From: Planctomicrobium piriforme
Lineage (GTDB): Bacteria > Planctomycetota > Planctomycetia > Pirellulales > UBA1268
Length of the DNA stretch: 37,863 nucleotides
Assembly (NCBI GenBank): GCA_945871035.1
Contig: CAMBUD010000017.1
Span: forward strand, 1-37,863
Direction of reading: 5' to 3'
Under the pieces are notes generated by a model that saw only the letters and a program-made list of their open reading frames with translations, made no database searches and was not told where the DNA came from. Positions 23,421 to 31,838 of the stretch are shown here, in pieces. The translations under genes and the position numbers were made by a program. Every line of letters starts with the position of its first letter. The stretch's first letter is position 1.

Positions 23421-25411
23421 GTCGATCTCGACCCGTTGACGGGGCTACGATTTCGCTGTTCCCATTTCTTGCCGTGCTGCTTTGCATGATGGGTGCGCTA
23501 TTGGTGTTGCTGGTGCTGTTTAGCCGTTCCGCACACAACAGCGAGAGTCCACAGGCACTCGCGGCACGGCAGCAGTTGGAGGCAGATATGCTGCTGGCAA
23601 AGGAGAGCCTTGCCTGGCGCAGCGAGCAGCTTGTTGCCGTGCGTGCGCGCACGGCGGAAGACCTTGCCAAAGCTCGCTTGCAATTGGCAGGTGTTGAGGA
23701 AAACTCTCGACAGATAGCTGACGAACTGGAAAAACTCATTCGCGATAGCGATGCACTAGCTGCCACGACCCGACCGCTCGAGACCAGCGGTAACGACATC
23801 CGATTGCTTGAAGAAAAACTCAAGAGCTCACGCGAATCGCTCGATAAAACGCGAGCTGAAATCGCTACCAAGCCGCCCGCCTATGCGATTGTGCCGTACG
23901 CTGGGAGCAACGGCACGCACCGCCGGCCGCTCTACATAGAATGCAGCATCGACGGTGTCTTTTTGCAGCCGGAAGGCATCCGCTTGAGTCCGTCCGATTT
24001 CGAGGGGCCACCTGGGCCGGGCAACCCTTTGGCCAGTGCGTTGCGGGCTGCGCGGGAGCATATCTCACGAGGAGCAACTGCCTCCGCTGATCCTGCTGCA
24101 CAACCCTATCCGCTCTTGTTGGTGCGTCCTTCTGGCGTCATGGCCTATTACGCCGCCCGTGAGGCGATTGCCTCGTGGGGTACGGAGTTTGGCTATCAGT
24201 TGGTTGACGAGGATTGGACGCTAACGTTTCCGCAGCGTGATCCGGTGCTGGCCGAAGCGGAGACGCGGGCCGTCGAGGAATCGCGTCGCCGCTTAGCTTG
24301 GTTGGCCGAGGCTCGGCCAGCGCGACCGGTCAAACCGCCTCAACAGTATCGGGCGGCAACAACCCGCGGCGGTGTGGTGGCCAATGGTGGGCCGAGTGTG
24401 CTGGGCGACCAATCGCGTTGGAATTGGACTGAAGCACAGGCAGAGGGGGGCGACCCAAGCGGCCGAGCCCTTGACAGTGGGTATGGCGACAGCGCAGCGG
24501 CAGCCAATCGGGGTGGCCGTCGCAGTGGCGGCGATCTTATTTTGGGTGGTGGTTCTGGTGGCTCTGCTGCCAGCGGTGGAGTCACAGCGGTTGAATCGAC
24601 CCCCGGAACAGAAGGTCAAAACGGCTCTCAGGCGGCAAACAGTGGCGGTGGAAAACCGTTTGCGGCAACCGGCAAAGCCCCGTCACTCGGTGAGCCCAAT
24701 GAAGCCGACGCAACACAGGCCGACGGTGAGCTGGGCAGCGCAGCAGATTTGAGTGGCCACCCAGGTGGCCCGTCGCTGTTGGGGAGTGATCGCGCGGGGG
24801 CGTCTGCCTTGGCTGGTACTGCTGCCGTCGGCGGCCCACCCAGCGGAGCCAACGCTGGAGGTGGAAAAGAAGGAACTGGGTCGGCAGCAGCAGCAGCAGG
24901 GAACGCCGGCGCTGGTCCATCAATGCCTGGGCTCATGTCAGCCGGAGTATCCGGCAGCGCCGGGGGGACAACGCAGGCTGGGGCAGCGTCTGGTGTATCG
25001 CTGGCACAGGCACGCGGTAAAAACTGGGCGAGCCTTGCGACACAAGACCGCCCCATACCGCTCACCCGTCCGATTCGCATCGAATGTGCGCTCAATGAAT
25101 TTCGATTGCTCGATGACGCGGGCCATCGCGTTGTCACACGCATTTCAGTCGGTGCCAATATAGGTGCAGCGATTGATCCACTCGTGCAGGCCGTGCATTC
25201 GCGAGTCGAGGGCTGGGGGATTGCCGGTGAGCGAATGTATTGGAAGCCGCTGTTGGTTCTGAGCGAGACGTCTGATGGCCGGTCGCGGCGTGAGGAACTC
25301 GAGCGACTGCTGGCTGATAGTGGTCTGGACACAAAGGTTCGCGATGATGGTGACGAAATTCGTAAATTACCTCCGATCGAACGCCGCCATGCGATGCTCG
25401 TCAAACCGTAA
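23417..25411 (+). CDS. ExbD-like membrane protein with two outer domains and long Gly/Ala/Ser linker
   Basis: A 664-residue protein. One N-terminal membrane helix (residues about 13-36, ISLFPFLAVLLCMMGALLV) lacks the aspartate that carries protons in ExbD, TolR and MotB. A coiled coil follows (about 45-150). Domain one (about 170-270) and domain two (about 551-644) look like copies of the same fold: both open RP-x-x-IEC, and both contain a strand PLL-V followed by an R-rich helix and a short ending strand. Between them are about 250 residues (300-545) dominated by Gly, Ala and Ser with no predicted fold. The fold resembles the small periplasmic domain of ExbD, by my reading. ATGA coupling joins it to the channel gene. 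The family is unnamed to me. Confidence 0.7.
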   Translation: MSRSRPVDGATISLFPFLAVLLCMMGALLVLLVLFSRSAHNSESPQALAARQQLEADMLLAKESLAWRSEQLVAVRARTAEDLAKARLQLAGVEENSRQIADELEKLIRDSDALAATTRPLETSGNDIRLLEEKLKSSRESLDKTRAEIATKPPAYAIVPYAGSNGTHRRPLYIECSIDGVFLQPEGIRLSPSDFEGPPGPGNPLASALRAAREHISRGATASADPAAQPYPLLLVRPSGVMAYYAAREAIASWGTEFGYQLVDEDWTLTFPQRDPVLAEAETRAVEESRRRLAWLAEARPARPVKPPQQYRAATTRGGVVANGGPSVLGDQSRWNWTEAQAEGGDPSGRALDSGYGDSAAAANRGGRRSGGDLILGGGSGGSAASGGVTAVESTPGTEGQNGSQAANSGGGKPFAATGKAPSLGEPNEADATQADGELGSAADLSGHPGGPSLLGSDRAGASALAGTAAVGGPPSGANAGGGKEGTGSAAAAAGNAGAGPSMPGLMSAGVSGSAGGTTQAGAASGVSLAQARGKNWASLATQDRPIPLTRPIRIECALNEFRLLDDAGHRVVTRISVGANIGAAIDPLVQAVHSRVEGWGIAGERMYWKPLLVLSETSDGRSRREELERLLADSGLDTKVRDDGDEIRKLPPIERRHAMLVKP

Positions 25412-25429
25412 GTGAATGGAAGTAAGGCA

Positions 25430-26416
25430 ATGCCACGGACAAAACCCCACACGATTGATTCTGCCGGTCAGGATTCATTCCTCGATGTGGTGACAAACAT
25501 TGTTGGCATTCTGATCATTCTCGTGATGGTCGTCGGCAGTCGCGTGCAGCAGGTAATCCTCACCGCTGGTTCGCAGACATCCGAAGCACTCGAGCAGGAG
25601 ATCAAGAGTCTCGATGAGACAGTCGCCAATATAGAAAATGAGATCAATGATCTTGCAACTGCGACTCGCAGCGTTGTATTGGCGACAACGCATGCCGGTG
25701 AAGCGCGGTTGCAAGTAGCCACGTTATTAGCAGCAGCAAAGATTGATTCTGAGCAGCAGAGGCAAACCCAGGACGCGGCCCACGTGGCAATGGTCGAGGC
25801 TGCCACCAAGAAACAGGAATTAAAAAAGGAAATCGAGAAGTGCACGCTTGAAGCCGAAGGCCTGTCGCACGCAGCTGCCACAACGCAGGAAGTGCTCAGC
25901 TACCCAACGCCCATTAGCCGAACTGTCACCGGGGACGAGTTGCATTTTCGCCTGGAAACGGGCCGCATCGCATACATCCCGCTGACAGAGCTCTTTGAAC
26001 TGGCAAAAACGCAGACGCAGCGGCACTCCAGTTCGCTGGCGCAGATGTCTTCGCGCGTCGAGAATGTTGGACCGGTTCAAGGCTTTATGCTGGATTACGT
26101 GATCGAAACAAAAATTGACCAATCACGCGGGCAGGTGCTCATCCGATCGCGGGAGTGGGTTGTGCGACCGACCGGCCTAGGCGGGGGTGAAACTGCTGCG
26201 GAAGCGCTCCATAAGTCGTCGCGATTCCACCGCGTGCTTGCCAACATAACGCCCCAGACAACCGTCACGCTGTGGTGTTATCCCGACAGCTTCGAACAGT
26301 ACCGCACGATTCGCGAGGAACTCCATCGCTTGGGAGTTGCCACTGCTGGCCGGCCATTGCCCGAAGGCGCTCCGATTGGTGGCTCCACCGAAGGCAGCAA
26401 ATCTGTCATGCAGTAG
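25430..26416 (+). CDS. ExbD/TolR-like partner protein with membrane aspartate
   Basis: A 328-residue protein. ATG 25430 follows GGAAG by 7 nt; a GTG directly after the upstream stop (25412) is the alternative. The N-terminal helix contains DSFLDVVTNIVGILIILVMV with Asp19 at its start, as in ExbD and TolR, where this residue binds protons. Residues about 50-150 form a coiled coil. The C-terminal half has a GDELHFRLE strand and, near 280-310, a TLWCYPDSFEQYRTI helix then an L-G-V strand, resembling the ExbD outer domain and the domains of the preceding protein. The last 11 bp overlap the 3' end of bioA on the other strand, so no terminator fits between them. Confidence 0.75.
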   Translation: MPRTKPHTIDSAGQDSFLDVVTNIVGILIILVMVVGSRVQQVILTAGSQTSEALEQEIKSLDETVANIENEINDLATATRSVVLATTHAGEARLQVATLLAAAKIDSEQQRQTQDAAHVAMVEAATKKQELKKEIEKCTLEAEGLSHAAATTQEVLSYPTPISRTVTGDELHFRLETGRIAYIPLTELFELAKTQTQRHSSSLAQMSSRVENVGPVQGFMLDYVIETKIDQSRGQVLIRSREWVVRPTGLGGGETAAEALHKSSRFHRVLANITPQTTVTLWCYPDSFEQYRTIREELHRLGVATAGRPLPEGAPIGGSTEGSKSVMQ

Positions 26417-27881
26417 GAGTTTGTGCGAGACGATCGCCCATGACACCCGTGGCTGCCTCGGCAGTGGCTTCCCGAATGCCCGCCTCGGCAGCTGCCACAA
26501 GCCGATCGATTTCCTCGGGGCTCATGCAGAGCGGGGGCACGATCGCTACAACATCACCGAGCGGTCGCAGGATTGCCCCGTGTTTTCGCGCGGCATGACA
26601 GGCACGCATGCCCCGTTGCTCCCGCCAGTCATAGCTCTCGCCGCTGCTTTTGTTGGCCACCAGTTCGATGCCGGCAATCAGGCCCCGCTGCCGCACGTCA
26701 CCAACGTGCTTGAGATCAGCCAGCGGTCGCAGTCGCTGTTGCAGACGCCTGATCTTTTCCGTCAGCTGTGCCAGCACCCCTTCATCGCGAAAAATATTAA
26801 GTGACTCCAAACCCACCGCCGCAGCGAGCGGATTGCCGCCATACGTATGGCCGTGAAAAAAAGCGCGGCGGTCGGAGTGGGAGCCAAGAAAAGCGTTCCA
26901 GATACGGCTCGTTGTCAGCGTGGCGGCCATCGGTAGGTAACCGGCAGTCAGACCTTTGGCCAGACAGAGAAAATCTGGGGTGACAGATTCCTGCTCGCAC
27001 GCGAAGAGCGTGCCGGTGCGTCCAAAGCCCACGGCGACCTCATCGGCGATGAGAAGAATATTGTATTTGTGCGTCAAGTCGCGGAGACCGCGCAGGTAGC
27101 CCTCCGGATGAACAAGAATACCACCGGCCGCCTGCACAATTGGCTCGACGATCAAGGCAGCAATGGTTTTCGCATGCTGCCGAAAGATATTTTCCACGTG
27201 TTCTAAGTGACTGGCAAGCGACGGCTGGGGCGTTGACGCTAGGCAGCGCATGCCAGGCGATGGAATGCGAATGGCCGAAAACGTCAACGGTGCAAAGAGC
27301 GCTGTAAAACGGTCGACTCCACCGACACCGATCGCGCCGAGCGTGTCGCCGTGGTAGGCCTCACCAATCGCAACAAATGTGGACCGTTCTGGCTGCGGTG
27401 GGTCGCATTGCCGCCAGAACTGAAATGCCATTTTAAGCGCGGCTTCAATGGCGGTCGAGCCATCATCGGAGAAAAAAACTTTATCCAGACCGAGCGGAGC
27501 TACCTCGACTAAACGTTTTGCAAAGTGCACCGTGGTGGGATTGGAGAGCCCAAGATTTGTTGTGTGTGCCACGCGGCCAAGCTGCGCGATAGCAGCGGCA
27601 TCAAGCCGCGGATGCCGGTGGCCGTGGACGTTGCACCACATGCTTGCCGAGCCATCCAGATAACGATTGCCAGCGGTGTCAATGAGCGTCGCGCCCTCCC
27701 CACGCTCGATCAGGAGCGGTTCATATTCCTGCATCTGTGTGAAGGCGTGCCAGACGTGGTCAGCATCCCACGCCTCCAGCAGCGCCCCATCAGGAGCAAG
27801 TATGGTCTGGGCTGTGGGAGGAGCGGCCAGGCTTTCTGGGTTGGGTGCGGCCAAGCGTTGTAAAGCGTGCGGGACTGTCAT
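26406..27881 (-). CDS. bioA: Adenosylmethionine-8-amino-7-oxononanoate aminotransferase
   Basis: BioA makes 7,8-diaminopelargonate from 8-amino-7-oxononanoate in biotin synthesis, using S-adenosylmethionine as amino donor and pyridoxal phosphate as cofactor. The 491-residue protein is longer than E. coli BioA (429) by an N-terminal extension of about 40 residues. The catalytic lysine is K309 in LAKGLTAG, the PLP aspartate is D280 in IADEV, and FFHGHTYGGNP and SMWCNVHGHRHP are family motifs. It is 75 bp downstream of gatB and may share the rpmB-gat transcript; no other bio genes are in view. No Shine-Dalgarno is visible before ATG 27881. Confidence 0.95.
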   Translation of the reverse strand: MTVPHALQRLAAPNPESLAAPPTAQTILAPDGALLEAWDADHVWHAFTQMQEYEPLLIERGEGATLIDTAGNRYLDGSASMWCNVHGHRHPRLDAAAIAQLGRVAHTTNLGLSNPTTVHFAKRLVEVAPLGLDKVFFSDDGSTAIEAALKMAFQFWRQCDPPQPERSTFVAIGEAYHGDTLGAIGVGGVDRFTALFAPLTFSAIRIPSPGMRCLASTPQPSLASHLEHVENIFRQHAKTIAALIVEPIVQAAGGILVHPEGYLRGLRDLTHKYNILLIADEVAVGFGRTGTLFACEQESVTPDFLCLAKGLTAGYLPMAATLTTSRIWNAFLGSHSDRRAFFHGHTYGGNPLAAAVGLESLNIFRDEGVLAQLTEKIRRLQQRLRPLADLKHVGDVRQRGLIAGIELVANKSSGESYDWREQRGMRACHAARKHGAILRPLGDVVAIVPPLCMSPEEIDRLVAAAEAGIREATAEAATGVMGDRLAQTPTA

Positions 27882-27956
27882 GCAGAAAGTCTAACTGTCG
27901 GCAGGAAAGTGTGTCGCGTGCTGTCTGAGCCCAAGTGAGTCCAGCCGGCAATGCCG

Positions 27957-29453
27957 CTATTGCATCGCGCGGATCAGATCGATGCAGATGGTGCGAACCT
28001 TGCCCGGATTGATGTTGGGATTCTTCTTCTTGGCGTGGCCGATCAGGCCCGCAGCAGCCTGCTCTTTTCCTCCCTTGACGTCGGCTACGATCTTGGGATT
28101 GGCGGCGAGAATATCCCGGCAGAGGGCGACCAGTTCATCGTCACCGATAACCGCAATGCCCATTGAGAGTACGGCATCGGCAGCCGAACGGCCGCTGGCA
28201 AGCATCTCAGAAAAGATTTCTCTCGCGCGGCTGGTGTCGAAGTCGCCAGCGTTCACGCGAGCGATCAGCTCGGCGAGGGCCGCCGGCCGCACTGGAAAAT
28301 CCTCGATCGTACCCCCCCGTTCATTCAGAGTGCGCAGCACATCCTGCTGCAGCCAATTGCTGGCAATCTTTCCATCCCCAATGAGCGTGGCGAGCTCTTC
28401 AAAGTAGTCGACGAGCTGGCGGCCCTGATTGACAAGCACATCGGCATCGTAAGCCGAAATCTTCCAGCGCGTCTCTAGCCCCTTACGCACGCGAACGGGC
28501 GGCTCTCCCATCTCTGAACGCACGGCTGCTTGCTGGGCGCTGGAGACGGTAACGGGCACGAGATCCGGCTCGGGAAAATACCGGTAGTCACTCGACTCTT
28601 CTTTGTGCCGCTGGGCTCGAGTGACACCGGCTGGATCATCCCAGCCCCGCGTCTGCTTGGGCGTTTTTCCCATTTCGGCATGAGTTTCCTGCCACACCCC
28701 CCACTGCCTTGTTGTCTCGTAGACCAACGCGCGTTCAACGGAACGAAAGCTGTTCATGTTTTTGATTTCAACGATTGGTGTTTTGGCAATGCGTCCGTCG
28801 GGCTGTGGAATGTGGAGATTGACATTGGCATCCACCCGCAGGCTGCCCTCCTGCATGTTGCAATCACTGACGCCCAGATAGACCAGCAATAGTTTTAACT
28901 CGTTGAGCCATAAGCGCGCTTCCTGCGGCGAGCGCAAGTCTGGCTGAGTCACGATTTCACAGAGCGGTGTGCCGGCACGATTTAAATCAATCCGGGTGTC
29001 ACCGGAGCCGGCCGTCTCGTCGTGCATGCTCTTGCCAGCGTCTTCCTCCAGATGCACCCGGACGATTCCCACGCGGCAGGGCCCGATTGTGCCCTTCGGG
29101 TCGATCACCTCCAGCGTGCCATCCGTCGAAAAAGGCAGATCGAATTGGCTAATCTGATAGCCCTTAGGAAGATCCGGATAGAAGTAATTCTTGCGATCCC
29201 ATTTGGTGAAGCTTGCAATGTTGCAGTCGAGCGCGAGCGCGGCTTTGAGTGCCAGCCGAAAGGCCCGCTGGTTCATCACCGGCAGCGACCCCGGCAGTCC
29301 GAGGCAGACAGGACAGACCTGCGTGTTTGGCGGTGCACCGAATGCTGTGGAGCAACCGCAGAAAAGCTTGGTAAGCGTTTGCAATTGCACGTGGACTTCC
29401 AGTCCGATAATCGTCGTAAAGGGCACTTGAGTTTCGGACGTGGATGCATTCAT
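27957..29453 (-). CDS. gatB: Aspartyl/glutamyl-tRNA amidotransferase subunit B
   Basis: GatB binds misacylated Glu-tRNA(Gln) or Asp-tRNA(Asn) and activates the side-chain carboxyl by phosphorylation; GatA supplies ammonia. The 498-residue length is normal. The opening IIGLEVHVQL with CGCS (first zinc half-site) and CPVCLGLPG (second), DRKNYFYPDLPKGYQI and YRYFPEPDL are signatures; the YqeY-like tail that touches the tRNA elbow covers the last 130 residues or so. It is in the order rpmB, gatC, gatA, gatB. The presence of GatCAB means this organism makes Gln-tRNA or Asn-tRNA at least partly by transamidation. Confidence 0.97.
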   Translation of the reverse strand: MNASTSETQVPFTTIIGLEVHVQLQTLTKLFCGCSTAFGAPPNTQVCPVCLGLPGSLPVMNQRAFRLALKAALALDCNIASFTKWDRKNYFYPDLPKGYQISQFDLPFSTDGTLEVIDPKGTIGPCRVGIVRVHLEEDAGKSMHDETAGSGDTRIDLNRAGTPLCEIVTQPDLRSPQEARLWLNELKLLLVYLGVSDCNMQEGSLRVDANVNLHIPQPDGRIAKTPIVEIKNMNSFRSVERALVYETTRQWGVWQETHAEMGKTPKQTRGWDDPAGVTRAQRHKEESSDYRYFPEPDLVPVTVSSAQQAAVRSEMGEPPVRVRKGLETRWKISAYDADVLVNQGRQLVDYFEELATLIGDGKIASNWLQQDVLRTLNERGGTIEDFPVRPAALAELIARVNAGDFDTSRAREIFSEMLASGRSAADAVLSMGIAVIGDDELVALCRDILAANPKIVADVKGGKEQAAAGLIGHAKKKNPNINPGKVRTICIDLIRAMQ

Positions 29454-29489
29454 CGTGGGCTTAGACTCGGGCTAAGGGTGGAGATCTGT

Positions 29490-30995
29490 TCAGCCCTTGG
29501 GTGTGCAGAGCGCGGTGAGGTTTGGTGGCCGCCGCAGATGCCAGTCGGTGAGACGCTGAAAGCGGTCGCTGGCCCGCAATAAGAGCGGCTCTCCCAATGC
29601 TGGCGCCTGCAGTTGAAAGCCAATCGGCAGGCCCGACTTCGTGAAGCCGCAGGGAAACGAGATCCCACCAACTCCAGCGAGATTGGTGGAAACGGTGTAA
29701 AGATCGACAAGGTACATCGCCAATGGATCGCCAGTTTTTTCGCCCAGCTTGAACGCAGGCGTGGCAGAAACCGGCCCCCCGATCAGATCAACGTGCTCAA
29801 AGGCGTCGAGATAATCCTGTCGGATCAGGCGACGCACCTTGAGCGCCTTGGCGTAGTAGGCGTCGTAGTAGCCAGACGAAAGAGCGTAGGTGCCAAGCAT
29901 GATTCGCCGCTTGACCTCTGGGCCGAATCCCTCGGCGCGACTTCGACAATACATTTCGATGAGCGGCGATTCAAACGCACTGGAAGGTTTTGCGCTGGCA
30001 CGATGGCCGTAATGAGCGCCGTCGTAGCGAGCCAGATTGCTTGAAGCTTCGCACGGCGCCACTAAATAATAGGTAGCCACGCCATACTTAGCATGCGGCA
30101 TCGCGATGTCGTGCACAGTTGCGCCAGCAGCTTTCAAGACGGCGAATGCCTCCTCGACTCCTTTGGCTACCTCAGGGTCGAGGCCAGCGGCAAAATGTTC
30201 TGGAACGCGGCCGACACGCACGCCTGCCAAGGGTTGTTCCAGCAGGCTTGTGTAACGCGGCACAGCGTCCGTCAAGGACGTAGAATCGCCGGGGTCGTGA
30301 CCGGCGATTGTTTCCAGAACAAGTGCGCAGTCGGCCGCGCTTCTGGCCATCGGACCGATCTGATCGAGGCTGGAGGCAAATGCGATCAGGCCACGGCGGC
30401 TGACGCGTCCGTAGGTGGGCTTGAGTCCGGTGATGCCGCAGAGGCCGGCCGGTTGTCGAATGGAGCCACCGGTGTCGGAACCAATGGCCACTGGCGTCAT
30501 ATCGGCGGCCACGCAAGCCGCCGAGCCACCGCTGGAGCCGCCCGGTGCTCGCGAGAAATCCCAGGGGTTATGCACGGGGCCAAACGCAGAGTTTTCGTTT
30601 GAACCGCCCATCGCAAACTCGTCCATGTTGGTTTTGCCAACAATGACAGCATCGGCCTGACGCAGTCGAGACACGACAAAGGCATCGTAGGGTGGGCGAA
30701 AGTTTTCCAGCATTTTTGAGGCAGCCGTCGTGGGCAGATCTGCCGTACACAGCGCATCTTTCACTGCCACCGGCAAACCGGCGAGCGGTCCTAGCGGTTG
30801 GCCGGAACGGCGACGAACGTCGATGCTTTCGGCACACGCAAGTGCCCCGGCGCGATCCACGTTGAGAAAGGCATTGATCGCACCGTTGCAGTATTGGATG
30901 CGATTGAGAAATGCTTCTGTGCACTGCACAGCCGAAAGATCGCCCTGCCGGACGGCGGCGACGAGATCGATGGCAGAAAGATCAGCTGGTTGCAT
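29490..30995 (-). CDS. gatA: Aspartyl/glutamyl-tRNA amidotransferase subunit A
   Basis: GatA is the amidase that releases ammonia from glutamine. I chose ATG 30995, 19 bp after the gatC stop, because it places the catalytic triad at Lys79, cis-Ser154 and Ser178, the same numbering as in well-studied GatA proteins. The open frame extends upstream into gatC but that part is not coding in this frame. The protein has 501 residues; the amidase signature GGSSGGSAACVA is at 152-163. It sits between gatC and gatB. No strong Shine-Dalgarno is seen. Confidence 0.96.
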   Translation of the reverse strand: MQPADLSAIDLVAAVRQGDLSAVQCTEAFLNRIQYCNGAINAFLNVDRAGALACAESIDVRRRSGQPLGPLAGLPVAVKDALCTADLPTTAASKMLENFRPPYDAFVVSRLRQADAVIVGKTNMDEFAMGGSNENSAFGPVHNPWDFSRAPGGSSGGSAACVAADMTPVAIGSDTGGSIRQPAGLCGITGLKPTYGRVSRRGLIAFASSLDQIGPMARSAADCALVLETIAGHDPGDSTSLTDAVPRYTSLLEQPLAGVRVGRVPEHFAAGLDPEVAKGVEEAFAVLKAAGATVHDIAMPHAKYGVATYYLVAPCEASSNLARYDGAHYGHRASAKPSSAFESPLIEMYCRSRAEGFGPEVKRRIMLGTYALSSGYYDAYYAKALKVRRLIRQDYLDAFEHVDLIGGPVSATPAFKLGEKTGDPLAMYLVDLYTVSTNLAGVGGISFPCGFTKSGLPIGFQLQAPALGEPLLLRASDRFQRLTDWHLRRPPNLTALCTPKG

Positions 30996-31014
30996 GGCAG
31001 AAGCAGAGCAGTCT

Positions 31015-31317
31015 TCAGGCCGCCCCTGATTCGCCCAGCACAGCCGGCACCAGAAAATACTGGCCGTCGTGTCGCGGGGCCGACTGCAGGGCCTCGGCCG
31101 TTGAGAGCGAGGGACTGGGAACATCGTCGCGAAAAACGTTTTCCGCGTCGAGAGGATGGGCTAAGGGATCAACGTTTGTTGTATCGAGTTCTTCAAGCAG
31201 CGAAACAAAACCCACGATGTTCGACAGTTCACTTGTCATCGTAGCCAGTTCGTGGTCAAAGAGCGCAAGTCGAGCGAGCGCTGCCACCTTGGCGACTTCC
31301 TGCTGGGAGAGTGTCAT
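31015..31317 (-). CDS. gatC: Aspartyl/glutamyl-tRNA amidotransferase subunit C
   Basis: GatC is the small chain that stabilises GatA and wraps around the GatA-GatB interface. The 100-residue length is typical. The motif VAALARLAL at the start and FRDDVPSPSLS near residue 62 are conserved in the family. It is the first gat gene, 45 bp after rpmB and 19 bp before gatA. Confidence 0.95.
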   Translation of the reverse strand: MTLSQQEVAKVAALARLALFDHELATMTSELSNIVGFVSLLEELDTTNVDPLAHPLDAENVFRDDVPSPSLSTAEALQSAPRHDGQYFLVPAVLGESGAA

Positions 31318-31362
31318 GGTGAGGGGTTAGAGAAAATTGACCAGTGAAGAAGTTCTAGAACA

Positions 31363-31683
31363 CTACGGTCGTGCGCGCGGGCCCGACGGCACCGCCTCGA
31401 CGGCTGCTGGCTTGGCTTTCTCAACGGTGGGTAGACGGAAAGGCTGATGCTTCACGAGTTTGGTAACGGCACCACTCTTGATGCACTGCGTGCAGACAAG
31501 CAACGATGTGTTTGTGCCACGGCCGATTGTAACTCGCAAGCGTTGGAGATTTGGCTTGAACTTGCGACGGGTGATGCCCGTCACCTTCGTGCCGACGCCG
31601 CCAAGGTATTTCGCCTTGCCGCGAATGGTGACGCTGTTTCCCATCGAGAAACCCTTGCCGCAAACCTGACAGGACCGTGCCAC
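31363..31683 (-). CDS. rpmB: 50S ribosomal protein L28, zinc-binding type
   Basis: A 106-residue L28. CQVCGKG at 5-11 and VCTQCIKSG at 63-71 give two CxxC pairs (5, 8, 64, 67) for zinc, and the RRKFKPNLQ segment is typical of L28. The last 30 residues are a low-complexity tail that most L28 proteins lack. The start is GTG 31683 (Val-Ala-Arg read as Met). No Shine-Dalgarno precedes it; a CCTCCTT element on the coding strand lies 22-28 nt upstream. It leads the gatC-gatA-gatB-bioA block. Confidence 0.94.
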   Translation of the reverse strand: MARSCQVCGKGFSMGNSVTIRGKAKYLGGVGTKVTGITRRKFKPNLQRLRVTIGRGTNTSLLVCTQCIKSGAVTKLVKHQPFRLPTVEKAKPAAVEAVPSGPRARP

Positions 31684-31704
31684 GTGTTAAAGCTCTTTGT
31701 AACG

Positions 31705-31711
31705 AAGGAGG
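31705..31711 (-). promoter_or_regulatory. CCTCCTT (anti-Shine-Dalgarno-like) in rpmB leader
   Basis: The minus strand reads CCTCCTT, the same heptamer as in the rpmE leader (4551-4557). Both genes encode zinc-type ribosomal proteins and lack their own Shine-Dalgarno. The wider 31684-31838 gap shows no gene and no clean promoter. Confidence 0.3.
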
Positions 31712-31838
31712 TTGTTGAAAAACTGCCAATCCAAAACAAGTGAATGGTGGCTGTCCGAATCAAAAAGAATAGTCTTTTGGAATATTCTCGCAAGATGAAA
31801 CACCAAGCCCGCAGGGAAAATGCCCGCTGCGCCCGCCG

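Noticed and set aside
24628..25452. A 274-codon minus-strand open frame rich in Pro, Ala and Ser
   Set aside because: It mirrors the Gly/Ala/Ser linker and second domain of the ExbD-like protein; no ribosome-binding site or family match.
22113..26416. A Zorya-type defence system
   Set aside because: ZorA-like channel proteins occur there, but the partners here have no OmpA-type peptidoglycan domain and there is no helicase or nuclease gene next to the operon.
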